From assembly GCA_900319105.1 (NCBI GenBank), contig ONND01000006.1, positions 1 to 64,000 of the forward strand: a stretch of 64,000 bases of DNA. Reading direction: 5' to 3'. A program made the position numbers and the translations under genes. Below, piece by piece: positions 1 through 8,715 of this stretch. This stretch comes from an uncultured Bacteroidales bacterium (GTDB lineage: Bacteria > Bacteroidota > Bacteroidia > Bacteroidales > Paludibacteraceae). Position 1 is the stretch's first letter; each line of letters opens with the position of its first letter. A model generated the notes under the pieces. That model did not search any database, was not told where the DNA came from, and was given only the letters and a program-made list of their open reading frames with translations.

Positions 1-1
1 T

Positions 2-673
2 GGAGGCAAGAATTACGGAGATACGCTGCTTGAGGATAGCAAGATTCGCGAGTACCTCAACGCTCGTCTCGCAGAGGCTAGTATTTCCCGTATCGTTATT
101 GAAAGAACTCTTAAACTTGTAACTGTTACTATCTGCACCGCTCGCCCCGGTTATATTATCGGAAAAGGTGGAGAAGAGGTTGACAAATTAAAGAAGGAAC
201 TCCAGAAAATTACCAAGCAAGACGTGCAAATCAACATCTTCGAGGTTAAACGTCCGGAATTGGACGCTACCATCGTAGCTAACAAGATTGCCCGTCAGTT
301 GGAAGGCAAGATCGCTTATCGTCGTGCTGTCAAGATGGCTATTCAGTCCACCATGCGTATGGGCGCTGAGGGTATCAAGATTCAGGTATCCGGCCGTTTG
401 AACGGTGCCGAGATGGCTCGCAAGGAGATGTACAAAGAGGGGCGTACCCCGTTGCATACGTTGCGTGCTGACATCGACTACTGCCACGTAGGTGCAATCA
501 CCAAAGTGGGTGTAATCGGCGTAAAGGTATGGATCTGCCGTGGAGAGGTTTATGGCAAGAAGGACTTGGCTCCTAACTTCTCGCAGAAGCAAGAAGCAGG
601 TCGTCCCGGCATGGATCGCCGTGACAACCGTGGAGACCGCAAGGGCTTCCGCCGCAATAAAAAACAACAATAA
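2..673 (+). CDS. rpsC: 30S ribosomal protein S3 (5' end outside window)
   Basis: S3 binds 16S rRNA in the head of the small subunit, lines the mRNA entry tunnel and has helicase activity there. The reading frame is open from base 2, so about 20 N-terminal residues lie upstream of the window; 223 residues are visible. The KH-type RNA-binding loop (IIGKGGEEV) is near visible residue 53, followed by the S3 C-terminal domain and a basic, Arg/Asn-rich tail. It is followed by rplP after 27 bases, the standard order of the S10 operon. Confidence 0.97.
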   Translation, partial: GGKNYGDTLLEDSKIREYLNARLAEASISRIVIERTLKLVTVTICTARPGYIIGKGGEEVDKLKKELQKITKQDVQINIFEVKRPELDATIVANKIARQLEGKIAYRRAVKMAIQSTMRMGAEGIKIQVSGRLNGAEMARKEMYKEGRTPLHTLRADIDYCHVGAITKVGVIGVKVWICRGEVYGKKDLAPNFSQKQEAGRPGMDRRDNRGDRKGFRRNKKQQ

Positions 674-700
674 TGTGTAACCGATTTGTAGATTAGAACT

Positions 701-1132
701 ATGTTACAACCTAAGAAAACTAAATTCCGCCGTTGCCAAAAAGGCCGCATCAAGGGCTTTGCTCACCGCGGTCAGGAATTGGCATTCGGCTCGTTCGGTA
801 TCAAGAGCTTGGGTACCGTATGGTTGACCGGTCGTCAAATCGAGGCAGCCCGTATCGCAGTAACCCGTTATATGCAACGTCAAGGTCAGGTATGGATCCG
901 TGTATTCCCGGATAAACCGATCACCAAGAAGCCGTTGGATGTACGTATGGGTAAAGGTAAAGGTGCCCCCGAAGGATTCGTTGTTCCATTGGAGCCCGGT
1001 CGTATCATCTTTGAGGTAGAAGGCGTAAGCTACGATGTAGCTAAAGAGGCTCTCCGTCTCGCTGCGCAGAAACTGCCGGTAACCACTAAATTTGTCGTAA
1101 GACGCGATTACGACGCAACACAAAATGCATAA
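701..1132 (+). CDS. rplP: 50S ribosomal protein L16
   Basis: L16 is a large-subunit protein that organises the A-site region near the peptidyl transferase centre and helps late subunit assembly. The 143-residue product is the normal length and opens with the typical [11 protein letters not shown]. The motif [13 protein letters not shown], around residues 80-92, is the conserved L16 loop. It lies between rpsC and rpmC as in nearly all bacteria, and appears intact. Confidence 0.98.
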   Translation: MLQPKKTKFRRCQKGRIKGFAHRGQELAFGSFGIKSLGTVWLTGRQIEAARIAVTRYMQRQGQVWIRVFPDKPITKKPLDVRMGKGKGAPEGFVVPLEPGRIIFEVEGVSYDVAKEALRLAAQKLPVTTKFVVRRDYDATQNA

Positions 1133-1141
1133 TTAAGGATT

Positions 1142-1336
1142 ATGAAAACAGCAGAAATTAAAGAATTAACAACTCAAGAGCTCCAGGAGCGTCTCGCATC
1201 TGAGAAAGAGGCCCTGGTGCGTATGAAGTTAAATCACAGTATTTCTCCGCTTGACAATCCGTTGCAGATTAAGGCTGCGCGTCGCAATATCGCTCGCCTT
1301 GCAACGGAATTGCGTGCAAGAGAAATTAACAAGTAA
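1142..1336 (+). CDS. rpmC: 50S ribosomal protein L29
   Basis: L29 is a small helical-hairpin protein at the polypeptide exit tunnel, where it contributes to the docking site for trigger factor and SRP. The 64-residue product has the conserved pattern LTTQELQERL at the start and IARLATELRAREI at the end. It starts 9 bases after rplP and is followed by rpsQ, so it is co-transcribed with them. Length and order are normal. Confidence 0.96.
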   Translation: MKTAEIKELTTQELQERLASEKEALVRMKLNHSISPLDNPLQIKAARRNIARLATELRAREINK

Positions 1337-1351
1337 AAAACGACAATTGAA

Positions 1352-1606
1352 ATGGAAAGAAATCTTAGAAAAGAGCGCGTGGGAGTAGTCATTTCCAATA
1401 AGATGGAGAAGACCATCGTGGTCGCTGTCAAATGGAAAGAGAAACACCCCATCTATGGCAAGTTTGTCAATAAAACTCGCAAGTTCCATGTTCATGACGA
1501 GAAGAACGAGTGCGGTATCGGCGATACGGTCCGCATCATGGAGACTCGTCCATTGAGCAAGACAGTGCGTTGGCGTTTAACTCAAATTATCGAAAGGGCT
1601 AAGTAA
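1352..1606 (+). CDS. rpsQ: 30S ribosomal protein S17
   Basis: S17 is an OB-fold protein that binds helix 11 and the central region of 16S rRNA and acts early in 30S assembly. The 84-residue product begins [21 protein letters not shown] and contains the family signature [18 protein letters not shown] near the C-terminus. It ends 2 bases before the rplN start, consistent with tight translational coupling. Confidence 0.97.
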   Translation: MERNLRKERVGVVISNKMEKTIVVAVKWKEKHPIYGKFVNKTRKFHVHDEKNECGIGDTVRIMETRPLSKTVRWRLTQIIERAK

Positions 1607-1608
1607 TT

Positions 1609-1974
1609 ATGGTACAGCAAGAATCTCGTCTCACAGTATGTGACAACTCCGGTGCCAAGCAGGCACTCGTGATCCGCGTTCTTGGTGGTACCAAGAAGCG
1701 TTATGCAAGCCTTGGCGATACGATCGTAGTAGCCGTTAAGGGCGTAATCCCTTCGAGCGATATGAAGGATGGTACGGTTAGCCGCGCTATCGTAGTACGC
1801 ACAAAGAAAGAGGTACGCCGTGCCGATGGTAGTTATATCCGCTTTGATGACAACGCATGTGTGTTGATCACCAATGCCGGTGAACTCCGTGGTAGCCGTA
1901 TTTTCGGACCGGTAGCTCGTGAGCTGCGTCAAACAAACATGAAAATTATTTCTCTGGCACCTGAAGTGCTTTAA
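1609..1974 (+). CDS. rplN: 50S ribosomal protein L14
   Basis: L14 is an OB-fold protein at the subunit interface that contacts 16S rRNA helix 14 and is the docking site for the silencing factor RsfS. The 121-residue product starts [17 protein letters not shown] and ends ISLAPEVL, both typical, and is full length. It lies between rpsQ and rplX in standard order. Confidence 0.98.
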   Translation: MVQQESRLTVCDNSGAKQALVIRVLGGTKKRYASLGDTIVVAVKGVIPSSDMKDGTVSRAIVVRTKKEVRRADGSYIRFDDNACVLITNAGELRGSRIFGPVARELRQTNMKIISLAPEVL

Positions 1975-1994
1975 TCATCTAAACAATTACAAAA

Positions 1995-2206
1995 ATGGCA
2001 AAACTTCATATCAAGGCGTCAACATGGTATCCAAGAGTACCAAGCCCAACGCAAAGAATCCGCAAGGCGGAATCGTTAAACAGGAAGCTCCTATCCATAT
2101 CTCCAACCTCAACCCCGTTGAGAACGGCAAACCGGTTCGTGTAGGCCGTGTGAAGAAGGATGGCAAGCTCGTTCGTGTATCTAAAAAAACCGGTAAGGAG
2201 ATCTAA
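1995..2206 (+). pseudogene. rplX: 50S ribosomal protein L24, disrupted by an internal deletion
   Basis: L24 is an assembly-initiating 50S protein near the exit tunnel. The start is clear: ATG at 1995 encodes MAKLHIK, the usual Bacteroidota L24 N-terminus. After seven codons the sequence jumps to [13 protein letters not shown] in another frame; from about base 2015 to the stop it is normal L24 C-terminal sequence ending [11 protein letters not shown]. Roughly 30-35 residues containing the KOW motif are missing and the frames do not match, so no L24 can be made from this sequence. Because L24 is normally needed for growth and neighbouring genes carry similar scars, an assembly error is the likeliest cause. 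The downstream part could at most be translated from the internal ATG at 2024. Confidence 0.85.
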
Positions 2207-2208
2207 GT

Positions 2209-2736
2209 ATGAATACAGCAAGTTTGAAGCAAGACTATCAGGAGCGCATTGTGCCTATCCTGATGAAGGAGTTCAACTACACTACCGTAATGCAGTGCCC
2301 GAAACTCCAGAAGATCGTCCTGAACCAGGGTCTGGGCGAGGCTGTAGCCGACAAGAAGATCATCGAGGTCGCTCTTCAGGAGATGACGGCCATCGCAGGT
2401 CAGAAAGCCGTAGCTACCGTTTCGAAGAAAGATATCGCTAACTTCAAGGTTCGTAAGCAGATGCCTATCGGTGTTCGCGTTACCCTCCGCGGTCAGCAGA
2501 TGTATGAGTTCCTCGAGCGTCTGGTTCGTGTAGCTCTGCCTCGTATCCGCGACTTCAAAGGTATCAACAACAAGATGGACGGCCGCGGTAACTATACCTT
2601 GGGTATCACCGAGCAGATCATCTTCCCTGAAATTAACATTGATAACATCACCAAACTGCTGGGTATGAACATCACGTTCGTTACCACAAGAATCAATGAA
2701 AGCCCGCGAGGTAAAACGCGCCAAGTTGGTTGCTAA
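2209..2736 (+). CDS. rplE: 50S ribosomal protein L5, C-terminus replaced by read-through into rpsN
   Basis: L5 forms the 5S rRNA complex with L18 and L25 and contacts P-site tRNA in the central protuberance. Residues 1-160 are typical, with QLGF-type core replaced by the Bacteroidota pattern ([23 protein letters not shown]). The family normally continues for about 20 further residues. Here the frame after FVTT runs into the 5' end of rpsN in the wrong frame and ends in an unrelated RGKTRQVGC tail. The junction lies around 2686-2690. The loss looks like a deletion of roughly 80-100 bases covering the rplE 3' end, the intergenic gap and the first codons of rpsN. Confidence 0.9.
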   Translation: MNTASLKQDYQERIVPILMKEFNYTTVMQCPKLQKIVLNQGLGEAVADKKIIEVALQEMTAIAGQKAVATVSKKDIANFKVRKQMPIGVRVTLRGQQMYEFLERLVRVALPRIRDFKGINNKMDGRGNYTLGITEQIIFPEINIDNITKLLGMNITFVTTRINESPRGKTRQVGC

Positions 2737-2950
2737 ATACGCAGCTAAGCGTGCTCAACTCCTCAAGGATGGTGACTATGTAGGGCTTCAGGCCCTTCCG
2801 AAGAACGCAAGTCCGGTACGTCTGCACAACCGTTGCAAAGTGACCGGGCGTCCGAAAGGATACATGCGTGTGTTCGGTCTCAGCCGTATTCAATTCCGTG
2901 AGATGGCATCCAAAGGCCTTATCCCGGGCGTAAAGAAAGCGAGCTGGTAA
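2696..2950 (+). CDS. rpsN: 30S ribosomal protein S14, first codons lost
   Basis: S14 binds 16S rRNA in the head of the small subunit. The visible product runs from [10 protein letters not shown] to KKASW, 84 residues, and is the long form without the CxxC zinc motif. Family members from Bacteroidales usually begin [12 protein letters not shown]; here the bases for ESMKAR are present (from 2690) but the codons for MAK are missing, because a deletion joins this point to rplE. The ATG at 2696 is therefore internal and overlaps rplE out of frame, an arrangement not expected in this operon. Confidence 0.88.
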   Translation: MKAREVKRAKLVAKYAAKRAQLLKDGDYVGLQALPKNASPVRLHNRCKVTGRPKGYMRVFGLSRIQFREMASKGLIPGVKKASW

Positions 2951-2957
2951 AAAAAGG

Positions 2958-3021
2958 TCGTTAGCTGTTAGCCGTTGGCCGTTAGCCCTCAACGCTAATA
3001 GCCAATAGCTAAAAGCCAACT
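2958..3021 (+). repeat. GTTAGC/GCTAAT word repeat forming a long imperfect hairpin
   Basis: The 135-base gap between rpsN and rpsH contains repeated words of the type GTTAGC and GTTGGC, followed by the complementary words GCTAAT, GCCAAT and AGCTAA. The left arm (2961-2980) and right arm (2994-3012) can pair as a long imperfect stem. It could form an RNA structure between two ribosomal genes, but it also belongs to a wider class of short-word tracts in this window, so a specific regulatory role is only a guess. Confidence 0.5.
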
Positions 3022-3085
3022 GCCCAAAGTTAACATTATTAAATATTGTCCCGACAGGCGGGATTAATTTAACAACAAAAAACAA

Positions 3086-3481
3086 ATGACAGATCCTATT
3101 GCAGATTACCTCACCCGATTGAGGAATGCTATCAAAGCCGGCCACCGTGTGGTAGAAGTACCGGCTTCGAATCTGAAGAAGGAGATCACTCGCATCTTGT
3201 TCGAGAAGGGTTATATCCTCTCTTACAAGTTTGTTGAGGATGGTCCTCAGGGCACTATTAAGATTGCCCTTAAGTATGATCCGCTGAACAAAGTGAACGC
3301 GATCAAGTGTTTGAAACGAGTATCCACCCCGGGTCTCCGTAAGTATGTAGGTTATCGTGAGATGCCGCGCGTACTGAACGGTCTGGGTATCGCTATCCTT
3401 TCGACCTCGAAAGGCGTGATGACCAACAAAGAAGCGTTAGGTCAGCAGCTGGGTGGCGAAGTGTTGTGTTACGTTTATTAA
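3086..3481 (+). CDS. rpsH: 30S ribosomal protein S8
   Basis: S8 binds helix 21 of 16S rRNA, organises the central domain and in many bacteria represses the spc operon by binding its mRNA. The 131-residue product starts MTDPIADYLTRLRNA and contains STSKGVMTNKEA followed by GGEVLCYVY, the conserved C-terminal signature. It is full length. The gap upstream (2951-3085) holds the GTTAGC word hairpin. Confidence 0.97.
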   Translation: MTDPIADYLTRLRNAIKAGHRVVEVPASNLKKEITRILFEKGYILSYKFVEDGPQGTIKIALKYDPLNKVNAIKCLKRVSTPGLRKYVGYREMPRVLNGLGIAILSTSKGVMTNKEALGQQLGGEVLCYVY

Positions 3482-3496
3482 TAAGGAGGAACAGCT

Positions 3497-4054
3497 ATGT
3501 CAAGAATTGGAAAACTTCCTATCGCTATCCCCGCAGGTGTAACGATTACCGTTAGCCCGGAGAACGTAGTGACCGTCAAAGGTCCGAAAGGTGAGCTCAG
3601 CCAGGCTGTTGATCCCCTGATCACCGTAACCGTAGAAGACGGCGTATGCCACGTAACCCGTCCGAACGACGAGAAAGAGGCCCGCGCTAAACACGGTTTG
3701 TACCGCGCACTTATTCATAACATGGTCGTAGGCTGCTCCGAGGGGTACAAGAAAACGCTTGAGCTCGTCGGTGTAGGTTATCGTGTAGAGTTGGCTCAGC
3801 CTCAAGTGCTGAACTTCTCCCTCGGTTATACACACCCGATCTATCTCGGTTTGCCGAAAGAGGTGAAGGTGGAGACCAAGTCGGAGCGTAACGCTAACCC
3901 GCTCGTAATGCTCGAGAGTGCTGACAAGCAGCTTCTTGGCCAGATTTGCGCTAAGATCCGCTCGTTCCGCAAGCCGGAGCCGTATAAGGGTAAGGGTATT
4001 AAGTTCCAAGGTGAAATCGTACGTCGTAAAGCTGGTAAGTCGGCTGGTAAATAA
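3497..4054 (+). CDS. rplF: 50S ribosomal protein L6
   Basis: L6 sits near the factor-binding stalk base and the sarcin-ricin loop. The 185-residue product has the two tandem alpha/beta domains of the family. It starts MSRIGKLPIAIP, has the mid-protein GVGYRVELAQ motif, and ends with PEPYKGKGIKF plus a basic tail. A purine-rich AAGGAGGA lies 12-5 bases before the ATG, a rare Shine-Dalgarno-like site in this window. Confidence 0.97.
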   Translation: MSRIGKLPIAIPAGVTITVSPENVVTVKGPKGELSQAVDPLITVTVEDGVCHVTRPNDEKEARAKHGLYRALIHNMVVGCSEGYKKTLELVGVGYRVELAQPQVLNFSLGYTHPIYLGLPKEVKVETKSERNANPLVMLESADKQLLGQICAKIRSFRKPEPYKGKGIKFQGEIVRRKAGKSAGK

Positions 4055-4073
4055 TTAGAAAGGAAACACAATT

Positions 4074-4418
4074 ATGATTAAGAAAATCGCACGTCGCCTT
4101 AAGATTAAGGCATCTATCCGCACCAAGGTGTCGGGTACAGCAGAGCGTCCTCGTCTGACTGTTTTCCGTTCTAACAGCCAGATTTACGCTCAGGTGATCG
4201 ATGACCTGAAGGGGCAGACCCTTGCATCGGCATCGTCGCTCGCTATCAAAGACAAAATGACGAAGACCGAGAAAGCTGCTGAGGTAGGTAAACTCATCGC
4301 AGCAGCCGCTATCAAGGCCGGAGTCAACGAAGTAGTTTTTGACCGTAACGGATACCTCTATCACGGTCGTGTTAAATCACTCGCAGACGCTGCTCGCGAG
4401 GCAGGTCTCAAATTCTAA
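4074..4418 (+). CDS. rplR: 50S ribosomal protein L18
   Basis: L18 binds 5S rRNA together with L5 and anchors it in the central protuberance. The 114-residue product shows the family pattern R[18 protein letters not shown] near the start, and [25 protein letters not shown] at the end, the most conserved part of the family. Position between rplF and rpsE is standard. Confidence 0.97.
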   Translation: MIKKIARRLKIKASIRTKVSGTAERPRLTVFRSNSQIYAQVIDDLKGQTLASASSLAIKDKMTKTEKAAEVGKLIAAAAIKAGVNEVVFDRNGYLYHGRVKSLADAAREAGLKF

Positions 4419-4429
4419 TAGTTACGATT

Positions 4430-4936
4430 ATGCAAAGAGTTAAAACAACACAAGACCTCGAGCTCAAGGAGCGTCTGGTCGCAGTCAACCGCGTAACGAA
4501 AGTTACCAAAGGTGGACGTACTTTCACTTTCGCAGCTATCGTAGTTGTTGGAAATGAAGATGGTATTGTAGGTTACGGTTTGGGTAAGGCAGGTGAGGTT
4601 GCCGCTGCTATGCAGAAGGCTACCGAGGCTGCAAAGAAGAACCTGATCCAAGTTCCTGTTCTGAAGGGTACTATTCCTCACGAGCAGTTTGCCAAGTTCG
4701 GTGGTTCGCAAGTATATATCCAGCCCGCTACGCACGGTACCGGAGTAAAAGCCGGTGGTGCTATGCGTGCCGTATTGGAGAGCGCAGGCGTTCACGACGT
4801 CTTGGCGAAATCCAAAGGTTCGTCCAACCCTCACAACCTCGTTAAGGCTACTATCCAGGCGCTCGCCGAACTGCGTGACGCCCGTACCGTAGCTGCTAAC
4901 CGCGGCGTAAGCCTCTCTACAGTGTTTAACGGATAA
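4430..4936 (+). CDS. rpsE: 30S ribosomal protein S5
   Basis: S5 helps form the mRNA entry site, affects decoding accuracy and, with S3 and S4, unwinds mRNA. The 168-residue product has the double-stranded RNA-binding-like N-domain ([16 protein letters not shown]) and the C-domain signature [15 protein letters not shown] followed by [10 protein letters not shown]. It is full length and 11 bases downstream of rplR. Confidence 0.97.
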   Translation: MQRVKTTQDLELKERLVAVNRVTKVTKGGRTFTFAAIVVVGNEDGIVGYGLGKAGEVAAAMQKATEAAKKNLIQVPVLKGTIPHEQFAKFGGSQVYIQPATHGTGVKAGGAMRAVLESAGVHDVLAKSKGSSNPHNLVKATIQALAELRDARTVAANRGVSLSTVFNG

Positions 4937-4950
4937 ATTCTTCTACAACT

Positions 4951-5127
4951 ATGGCAAAGATTAAAATTCAACAAGTACGCAGTACTATCAAATGTCCGAA
5001 GGTGCAGAAGGAGACCATGATCGCGCTCGGTCTGCGCAAAATGAACGCAGTTGTTGAGCACGAGGCTACCCCGGCTATCCTGGGTATGGTAGAGAAGGTA
5101 AAGCACCTTGTTAAAGTGATTGACTAA
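4951..5127 (+). CDS. rpmD: 50S ribosomal protein L30
   Basis: L30 is a small large-subunit protein with a ferredoxin-like fold. The 58-codon frame encodes MAKIKIQQVRSTIKCP and ends GMVEKVKHLVKVID, a good match to bacterial L30 in size and pattern (the I-x-x-T-L-x-A-L-G-L-R-K-x region appears as TMIALGLRKMN). It is too short for many gene callers but lies exactly where rpmD belongs, between rpsE and rplO. Confidence 0.95.
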   Translation: MAKIKIQQVRSTIKCPKVQKETMIALGLRKMNAVVEHEATPAILGMVEKVKHLVKVID

Positions 5128-5148
5128 CCCTAAAAACGTAGTAACAAC

Positions 5149-5595
5149 ATGGAATTGAATAATTTAACCCCTGCAGCCGGTTCGGTTAAGACCGCGAAGC
5201 GTGTCGGCCGTGGCGCAGGTTCGGGCCTGGGTGGCACTTCTACCCGTGGTCACAAGGGTGCTGAGTCCCGCTCCGGTTACAGCAAGAAAATCGGTTTCGA
5301 AGGTGGTCAGATGCCTATGCAGCGTCGTCTGCCGAAGTTTGGCTTTAAGAATATCAACCGCGTGGAATACAAAGCTATCAACCTCTCTACGCTCCAGGCT
5401 CTGGCAGAGGCTAAGAAGCTGGAGAAGATCGGTTTGATCGAGCTCCACGAGGCTGGTTTCATCTCCAAGACCCAACTCGTTAAGATCCTGGGTAACGGTG
5501 AGTTGAAAGCCAAACTGACCGTTCAGGCAAACGCTTTCTCGAAGAAAGCAGAAGAGGCTATCACCGCTGCCGGTGGCACCATCGAAAAAATCTAA
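5149..5595 (+). CDS. rplO: 50S ribosomal protein L15
   Basis: L15 is a largely extended protein that threads through 23S rRNA and acts late in 50S assembly. The 148-residue product has the glycine-rich N-terminal arm typical of the family (RVGRGAGSGLGGTSTRGHKG), then GGQMPMQRRLPKFGF, and a globular C-terminal domain. The gap to secY consists of TTAATCG/GTTAAACG words. Confidence 0.97.
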   Translation: MELNNLTPAAGSVKTAKRVGRGAGSGLGGTSTRGHKGAESRSGYSKKIGFEGGQMPMQRRLPKFGFKNINRVEYKAINLSTLQALAEAKKLEKIGLIELHEAGFISKTQLVKILGNGELKAKLTVQANAFSKKAEEAITAAGGTIEKI

Positions 5596-5629
5596 TCATT
5601 AATTCGTTAATCGTTAAACGTTAATCGTT

Positions 5630-6973
5630 ATGAGATTTATCGAAATAATCAAGAATATCTGGAAGATAGAGGACCTGCGCGGTCGTTTGTTGACCACGGC
5701 GTTGTTCGTGCTCATCTATCGTTTCGGCTCGTTCGTCGTTCTTCCGGGTATTGACCCTACAGCTCTGACTGCCCTGCATAGCCAGACAGCAGGCGGTCTG
5801 ATGGCGTTGCTCGATATGTTCTCCGGTGGAGCCTTCTCGAACGCGTCTATCTTCGCGCTGGGTATCATGCCTTATATCTCTGCATCGATTGTGATACAGT
5901 TGCTGTCTATCGCAGTGCCGTATTTCCAGAAGATGCAGAAAGAAGGTGAGTCCGGACGCCAGAAGATGAATCAGATCACGCGCTATCTGACGGTAGCTAT
6001 TCTGCTTTTCCAGGGACCGAGTTATCTCGTCAACCTGGCCGTGCAGATGGGTCAGGCCGGTCAGCCGCTGGCAGTAGGTTTCAACTGGTTCACCATCTCC
6101 TCGACTATCCTGCTCTGTGCAGGCTCTATGTTCGTTATGTGGCTGGGTGAGCGCATTACCGACCGTGGTGTAGGAAACGGTATTTCCTTCATCATCTTGA
6201 TCGGTATCATCGCGCGTCTCCCGGGGGCATTCGTACAGGAGTTCTCCAGCCGTCTCAACGAGACCGGTAACGGTGGTCTGATGGTGTTTGTCTTCGAGAT
6301 CGTTGTGCTCCTCCTCGTGTTCGCATTTGCGATCATGTTGGTACAGGGAACACGCCGTATTCCGGTGCAATACGCTAAGCGTATCCAGGGCAACAAGCAA
6401 TATGGCGGCGTACGTCAGTATATCCCTCTGAAGGTGAATGCTGCTAACGTGATGCCGATCATCTTTGCTCAGGCTATTATGTTTATCCCTATCGCCATCG
6501 TCGGTTTCCGGGCTTCCGAGTCCAGCGCCTTCGTTCAGGCTTTCATGGATAACAACGGCTTCTGGTACAACTTCGTATTCGCGCTGCTTATCATCGCCTT
6601 CACCTATTTCTACACCGCGATCATCATCAATCCGGTTCAGATGGCAGAGAACCTGAAGCTGAACAACGGATTCATTCCGGGTGTTAAACCGGGTAAGAAG
6701 ACGGCTGAGTATATCGATACTATCATGAGTCGCATCACGTTGCCGGGCTCTATTCTGCTCGCGCTCATCGCCGTTCTGCCGGCCTTTGCCCGTCTCTTCG
6801 GAGTTACTATGGGCTTCGCCCAGTTCTTCGGCGGTACCTCGCTGCTCATTATGGTAGGCGTTATATTGGATACTTTGCAGCAGATCGAGAGCCACCTGCT
6901 GATGCGTCACTATGACGGATTCTTCGAGTCCGGCATGCGCATCAAGGGCCGCTCCGGTGCTATGGCTTACTAA
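5630..6973 (+). CDS. secY: Preprotein translocase channel subunit SecY
   Basis: SecY is the protein-conducting channel of the inner membrane and works with SecE, SecG and SecA. The 447-residue product is full length with about ten hydrophobic segments. Recognisable parts are YRFGSFVVLPGIDP in the first segment region, the plug area (GGLMALLDMFSGGAFSNASIFALGIMPY), and the cytoplasmic loop RRIPVQYAKR that contacts SecA and the ribosome. Its place between rplO and map is conserved. Confidence 0.97.
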   Translation: MRFIEIIKNIWKIEDLRGRLLTTALFVLIYRFGSFVVLPGIDPTALTALHSQTAGGLMALLDMFSGGAFSNASIFALGIMPYISASIVIQLLSIAVPYFQKMQKEGESGRQKMNQITRYLTVAILLFQGPSYLVNLAVQMGQAGQPLAVGFNWFTISSTILLCAGSMFVMWLGERITDRGVGNGISFIILIGIIARLPGAFVQEFSSRLNETGNGGLMVFVFEIVVLLLVFAFAIMLVQGTRRIPVQYAKRIQGNKQYGGVRQYIPLKVNAANVMPIIFAQAIMFIPIAIVGFRASESSAFVQAFMDNNGFWYNFVFALLIIAFTYFYTAIIINPVQMAENLKLNNGFIPGVKPGKKTAEYIDTIMSRITLPGSILLALIAVLPAFARLFGVTMGFAQFFGGTSLLIMVGVILDTLQQIESHLLMRHYDGFFESGMRIKGRSGAMAY

Positions 6974-6986
6974 TTCGTTAAGTTAG

Positions 6987-7772
6987 ATGATATTCCTGAA
7001 GACTGACGAAGAAGTAGAGCTCATGCGGGCCAGCAACATCCTGCTTGGTAAGACCTATGCCGAAGTGGCGAAGGCTATCAAGCCGGGTGTTACTACCGCC
7101 CAGCTGGACAAGATAGCTTACGAGTTCATCATGGATAACGGCGGTCGCCCTGCCTGCCTCGGATACGAGGATTATCCGGCAACCCTCTGTACTTCGGTCA
7201 ACGAAGTGGTGGTACACGGAATCCCGTCCGACAAGGTCATCCTCAAGGAAGGCGACATCATCTCCATCGACTCGTCTATCGAACTCAACGGATGGCACTC
7301 GGACAGCGCTTATACTTTCCCGGTGGGGGAGGTGAGTCCGGAGGTGATGCAACTGCTCCGTACGACGAAGCAGGCTCTATACCTCGGCATCGAGCAGGCT
7401 GTCACGGGCAAACGCATGGGAGATATCTCGTTTGCGATCCAGAACCACTGCGAGAAAGCGGGCTACGGTGTAGTACGCGAGTTCGTGGGACACGGAATAG
7501 GACGGGATATGCACGAGGAACCCGATGTGTGCAACTATGGACGACGAGGAAACGGTATCGTTCTCAAGTCCGGTATGACGCTCGCTATCGAGCCTATGAT
7601 CACGCTCGGGCGACGCAACGTACTCATCGAAGAAGATGGTTGGACCGCGAGGACCATCGACCGCAAGCCGGCAGCACATTATGAATTAAGCGTGTGCGTG
7701 CGTAACGGCAAGGCCGATATCCTCTCCACCTTTGACTACATCCAACAGGTTTTGGGAGACAGATTCATCTAA
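6987..7772 (+). CDS. map: Type I methionine aminopeptidase
   Basis: The enzyme removes the initiator methionine from new proteins using two metal ions. The 261-residue product has the pita-bread fold motifs. Metal ligands can be read from [14 protein letters not shown] (first Asp), HSDSAYTF (second Asp), [12 protein letters not shown] (His), LAIEPMI (Glu) and EEDGWTART (last Glu). There is no N-terminal zinc-finger extension, as in type Ia enzymes. It follows secY by 13 bases. Confidence 0.96.
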   Translation: MIFLKTDEEVELMRASNILLGKTYAEVAKAIKPGVTTAQLDKIAYEFIMDNGGRPACLGYEDYPATLCTSVNEVVVHGIPSDKVILKEGDIISIDSSIELNGWHSDSAYTFPVGEVSPEVMQLLRTTKQALYLGIEQAVTGKRMGDISFAIQNHCEKAGYGVVREFVGHGIGRDMHEEPDVCNYGRRGNGIVLKSGMTLAIEPMITLGRRNVLIEEDGWTARTIDRKPAAHYELSVCVRNGKADILSTFDYIQQVLGDRFI

Positions 7773-7807
7773 TAATAGTAACGCAAATTAGTAAACTAAT
7801 TAAGCTT

Positions 7808-8026
7808 ATGGCAAAACAAGACAGCATCGAAGTGGACGGAACGGTAACCGAGGCATTGTCCAACGCTATGTTCCGCGTGCAACTCGAGAACGGACCACTC
7901 ATCATCGCGCATATCTCCGGTAAGATGCGTATGCACTACATCAAGATTCTCGCCGGTGACCGTGTAAAGGTGGAGATGAGTCCGTACGACCTGACCAAAG
8001 GACGTATCTCGTTCCGCTACAAGTAA
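7808..8026 (+). CDS. infA: Translation initiation factor IF-1
   Basis: IF-1 is a single S1/OB-fold protein that occupies the ribosomal A site during initiation. The 72-residue product is the exact family length, with [17 protein letters not shown] at the start and the signature [21 protein letters not shown] at the end. It is followed by a GTACGATGTAC word tract before rpmJ. Confidence 0.97.
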   Translation: MAKQDSIEVDGTVTEALSNAMFRVQLENGPLIIAHISGKMRMHYIKILAGDRVKVEMSPYDLTKGRISFRYK

Positions 8027-8111
8027 AGTGATGTACGAAGGAACGATGTACGATGTACAAAGGACCTGAGGCTCACAAATCATTAATTAACAAAGTAAAC
8101 ACTATTCAGAA

Positions 8112-8228
8112 ATGAAAGTACGTGCTTCGATTAAAAAACGCAATGCAGACTGCAAGATTGTACGTCGCAAAGGGCATCTGTATGTAATCAACAAGAAGGA
8201 TCCGAAAATGAAGATGCGTCAAGGATAA
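8112..8228 (+). CDS. rpmJ: 50S ribosomal protein L36, zinc-ligand-poor form
   Basis: L36 is the smallest large-subunit protein, contacting the 23S rRNA near the GTPase centre. The 38-residue product starts [19 protein letters not shown] and ends MKMRQG. Zinc-binding L36 has three Cys and one His; only one Cys (14) and one His (22) remain, so it is the reduced type seen widely in Bacteroidota. Gene order map-infA-rpmJ-rpsM is canonical. Confidence 0.95.
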   Translation: MKVRASIKKRNADCKIVRRKGHLYVINKKDPKMKMRQG

Positions 8229-8303
8229 GCGCTATCTTTAATTCGAATCAACTACTTCTTTAATCAATTTATTTTTTAACAAATTTATCCTTAGTATTAA
8301 ATT

Positions 8304-8652
8304 ATGGCTATAAGAATTGTCGGTGTAGATATACCGCAGAACAAATGTGGCGAAGTCAGCTTGACTTATATCTACGGAATAGGCCGGTGTTGACCCTACC
8401 CTCAAAGTAGAGAATTGGACGGATGACCAAGCAGCTAAAATCCGTGAGATCATCGGTGCTAAATTCAAAGTAGAAGGTGATCTTCGTTCGGAAACACAAT
8501 TGAACATCAAACGCTTGATGGATATCGGTTGTTACCGTGGTGTACGTCACCGTATCGGTCTTCCCGTTCGCGGACAAAGCACGAAGAACAATGCCCGCAC
8601 GCGCAAGGGACGTAAGAAAACGGTTGCAAACAAGAAAAAAGCAACGAAGTAA
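8304..8652 (+). pseudogene. rpsM: 30S ribosomal protein S13, disrupted by a short deletion
   Basis: S13 lies at the head-to-body bridge of the ribosome and contacts P-site tRNA. The start at 8304 gives [14 protein letters not shown] and is normal through TYIYGIGR (residue 28), where the frame reaches a stop at 8391. From base 8389 the expected sequence resumes in another frame ([17 protein letters not shown]) and continues normally to the basic tail KKATK at 8652. About eleven residues (about 32 bases) are missing. The junction reads GGCCGGT, which would occur both in the codons for Gly-Arg-(Ser) on the left and for Lys-Ala-Gly on the right, so the deletion fits a 7-bp direct repeat. S13 is not expected to be lost, hence sequence or assembly error is suspected. 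Confidence 0.88.
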
Positions 8653-8715
8653 CAACTAACAGCTAACAGCTAAGAGCTAATAGCTAAAATTAACAATTTT
8701 AATTCATCAAGTATT

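Noticed and set aside
2024-2206. A complete short L24 starting at 2024
   Set aside because: This ATG is an internal methionine of the family; residues before it are normally conserved and the true start is still visible at 1995.
5621-6910. 429-codon frame antisense to secY
   Set aside because: A shadow of the codon bias of secY; composition (His/Asp/Arg-rich) is not that of a real protein and secY is certain.
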